Of a stretch of 64,000 nucleotides of DNA, positions 63,601 to 64,000 are shown one piece after another. The notes beneath the pieces are model-generated. The model did no database searches. It had not been told where the DNA came from and worked only from the letters and a program-made list of their open reading frames with translations. The translations under genes were made by a program, and so were the position numbers. The DNA lies in assembly GCA_026545765.1 (NCBI GenBank), contig CM048841.1:90039419-90103418 (forward strand). Direction: 5' to 3'. Origin of the DNA: Plantago major (Eukaryota > Streptophyta > Magnoliopsida > Lamiales > Plantaginaceae). Positions within the stretch are counted from its first letter, which is position 1; the number at the start of each line of letters is the position of its first letter.

Positions 63601-63809
63601 TCACCAGTTCCATCATTGTCATTCCACGTCTGAGAAAGGAAAGAGGAAAGATGGTCAAAGGCAATTTGTTAAACATTATCCAAGCATAAACCACTTCTCA
63701 AAAAGAGAACATATTAATCAACCTGGCGGAGGAAGAATTTACTAGAAAGGGTTGGGTCAGACATCTCAAGTAATCCAGCCGCTAGCACATCAGCAGATCG
63801 TTCCATCTC
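60691..63809 (-). CDS. 3' part of a single-pass membrane protein gene, function unclear
   Basis: Eight minus-strand exons join in phase: 63809-63723, 63629-63472, 63294-63175, 62164-61939, 61560-61501, 61433-61260, 61173-61064, 60856-60691. The first starts with an acceptor, so more exons lie beyond the window. The 366-residue piece has GLLEMSDPTLSSKFFLRQTW, a Lys-rich patch (SKRHKDIKKKLQKRKQGD), SLADVDEGLMMEDDSLVWTS, HVHERPVVNWLLAAGCHPFG followed by PFSNTSRISQMLQDAA, a helical part, and a final membrane segment (YIYAGILLAGFFVYFAVIFF) five residues before the stop. GPFS and the surrounding pattern remind me of plant DUF7906-type secretory proteins (At5g58100, At3g28720), but this is from memory. 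The C-terminal anchor implies a luminal or extracellular N-terminal bulk if a signal peptide exists upstream. Confidence 0.75.
62435..62637. repeat. 103-bp tandem duplication in an intron
   Basis: Two copies of GGTTAAGAACCTCTCAC...GAATGGGCGCAATTTTGCTG, offset by 103 bp, lie in the large intron between exons ending at 63175 and starting at 62164. Confidence 0.8.
62791..63027 (-). mobile_element. TRIM-like mini retroelement with tRNA primer site and B box
   Basis: A 28-bp direct repeat (TTTAGTCATTTATATTAATA plus CTCCAATA) is at 62791-62818 and 63000-63027. On the minus strand the right copy begins a 76-bp LTR (TGGAG...TATCA, 63024-62949) followed directly by TGGTATCAGAGC (62948-62937), the exact methionine-tRNA primer-binding site. 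The interior includes CTGGGTTCGAATCTCC (62918-62903), which matches a tRNA B box, and a purine-rich GTGCGGGGGAGT before the second repeat. The 3' LTR is truncated to its first 25 or so bases. It is non-coding and sits in the intron of the membrane-protein gene. Confidence 0.65.
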
Positions 63810-64000
63810 CTGCACTTAGATTGATGGTAGATCATAACTAGATTATCATTTGGTTAAAAGATCCTAGATGTGCAATTCATTTTAGAGAAAATAAAATTTT
63901 CATTATTTTTCAACGTCTACTGGCCGATGCTCATCATATATGCCTGAGAGGCTAAATAAAAATTCTAAGATTCAACTACAGAACTTGATTCATTATAAAA
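63810..64000 (-). other. Intron of the membrane-protein gene continuing past the window
   Basis: AT-rich sequence upstream of the exon starting at 63809; no further exon recognised before the window end. Confidence 0.5.

Overview
The window is AT-rich plant nuclear DNA from what looks like a core eudicot. Genes are broken by many GT-AG introns, and the space between them is packed with plant transposons: two L1-type LINEs, a Copia element, a CACTA element, a hAT remnant, Stowaway MITEs, TRIM-like LTR elements and SINE-like pieces. I cannot name the species.

Layout. 1-3.4 kb: a decayed LINE, minus strand, cut by the window edge. 3.4-6.3 kb: small repeats and LTR debris. 6.7 kb: a small membrane-protein ORF. 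7.7-11.7 kb (minus): a nine-exon nuclear poly(A) polymerase of the short class, whose first coding exon I cannot find. 12.5-14.6 kb: TRIM-like repeats. 14.65-18.42 kb: a CACTA element with a perfect 3-bp target duplication, carrying a Transposase_24-type gene. 19.5-23.5 kb: two fragments of a dead GMC oxidoreductase gene, with repeats and a LINE RNase H scrap between them. 24.9-27.3 kb (plus): its apparently intact paralogue, a secreted mandelonitrile lyase-like/HOTHEAD-like FAD oxidoreductase. 27.5-31.2 kb (minus): a complete 13-exon galactokinase. 32.1-33.4 kb: a long terminal-inverted-repeat element. 34.1-34.6 kb (minus): a secreted protein with four tandem knottin-like cysteine modules. 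37.8-38.6 kb (minus): an atypical bHLH of the bHLH147/148/149 type.

39-47 kb: mostly transposon remnants. 47.4-48.4 kb (minus): a three-exon tail-anchored protein of unknown function. 49.1-52.1 kb (minus): a 5'-truncated Copia element. 52.4-53.8 kb (plus): a probable non-coding snoRNA locus, with a telo-box/site II promoter and a C/D-box snoRNA that has 12-nt complementarity to the 5' end of 18S rRNA. 54.5-59.2 kb (minus): a second decayed LINE of the same family. 60.7 kb to beyond 63.8 kb (minus): the 3' part of a multi-exon single-pass membrane protein gene.

The poly(A) polymerase, galactokinase and bHLH genes occur in the same order as PAPS3, GALK1 and bHLH148 on Arabidopsis chromosome 3 (At3g06560, At3g06580, At3g06590, from memory). 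The segment therefore appears to be an old syntenic block expanded by transposons and by a GMC oxidoreductase and a knottin gene. The genes do not form a pathway; they are independent plant transcription units. The items most worth follow-up are the four-module knottin gene, the snoRNA locus and a long fold-back hairpin in a poly(A) polymerase intron.
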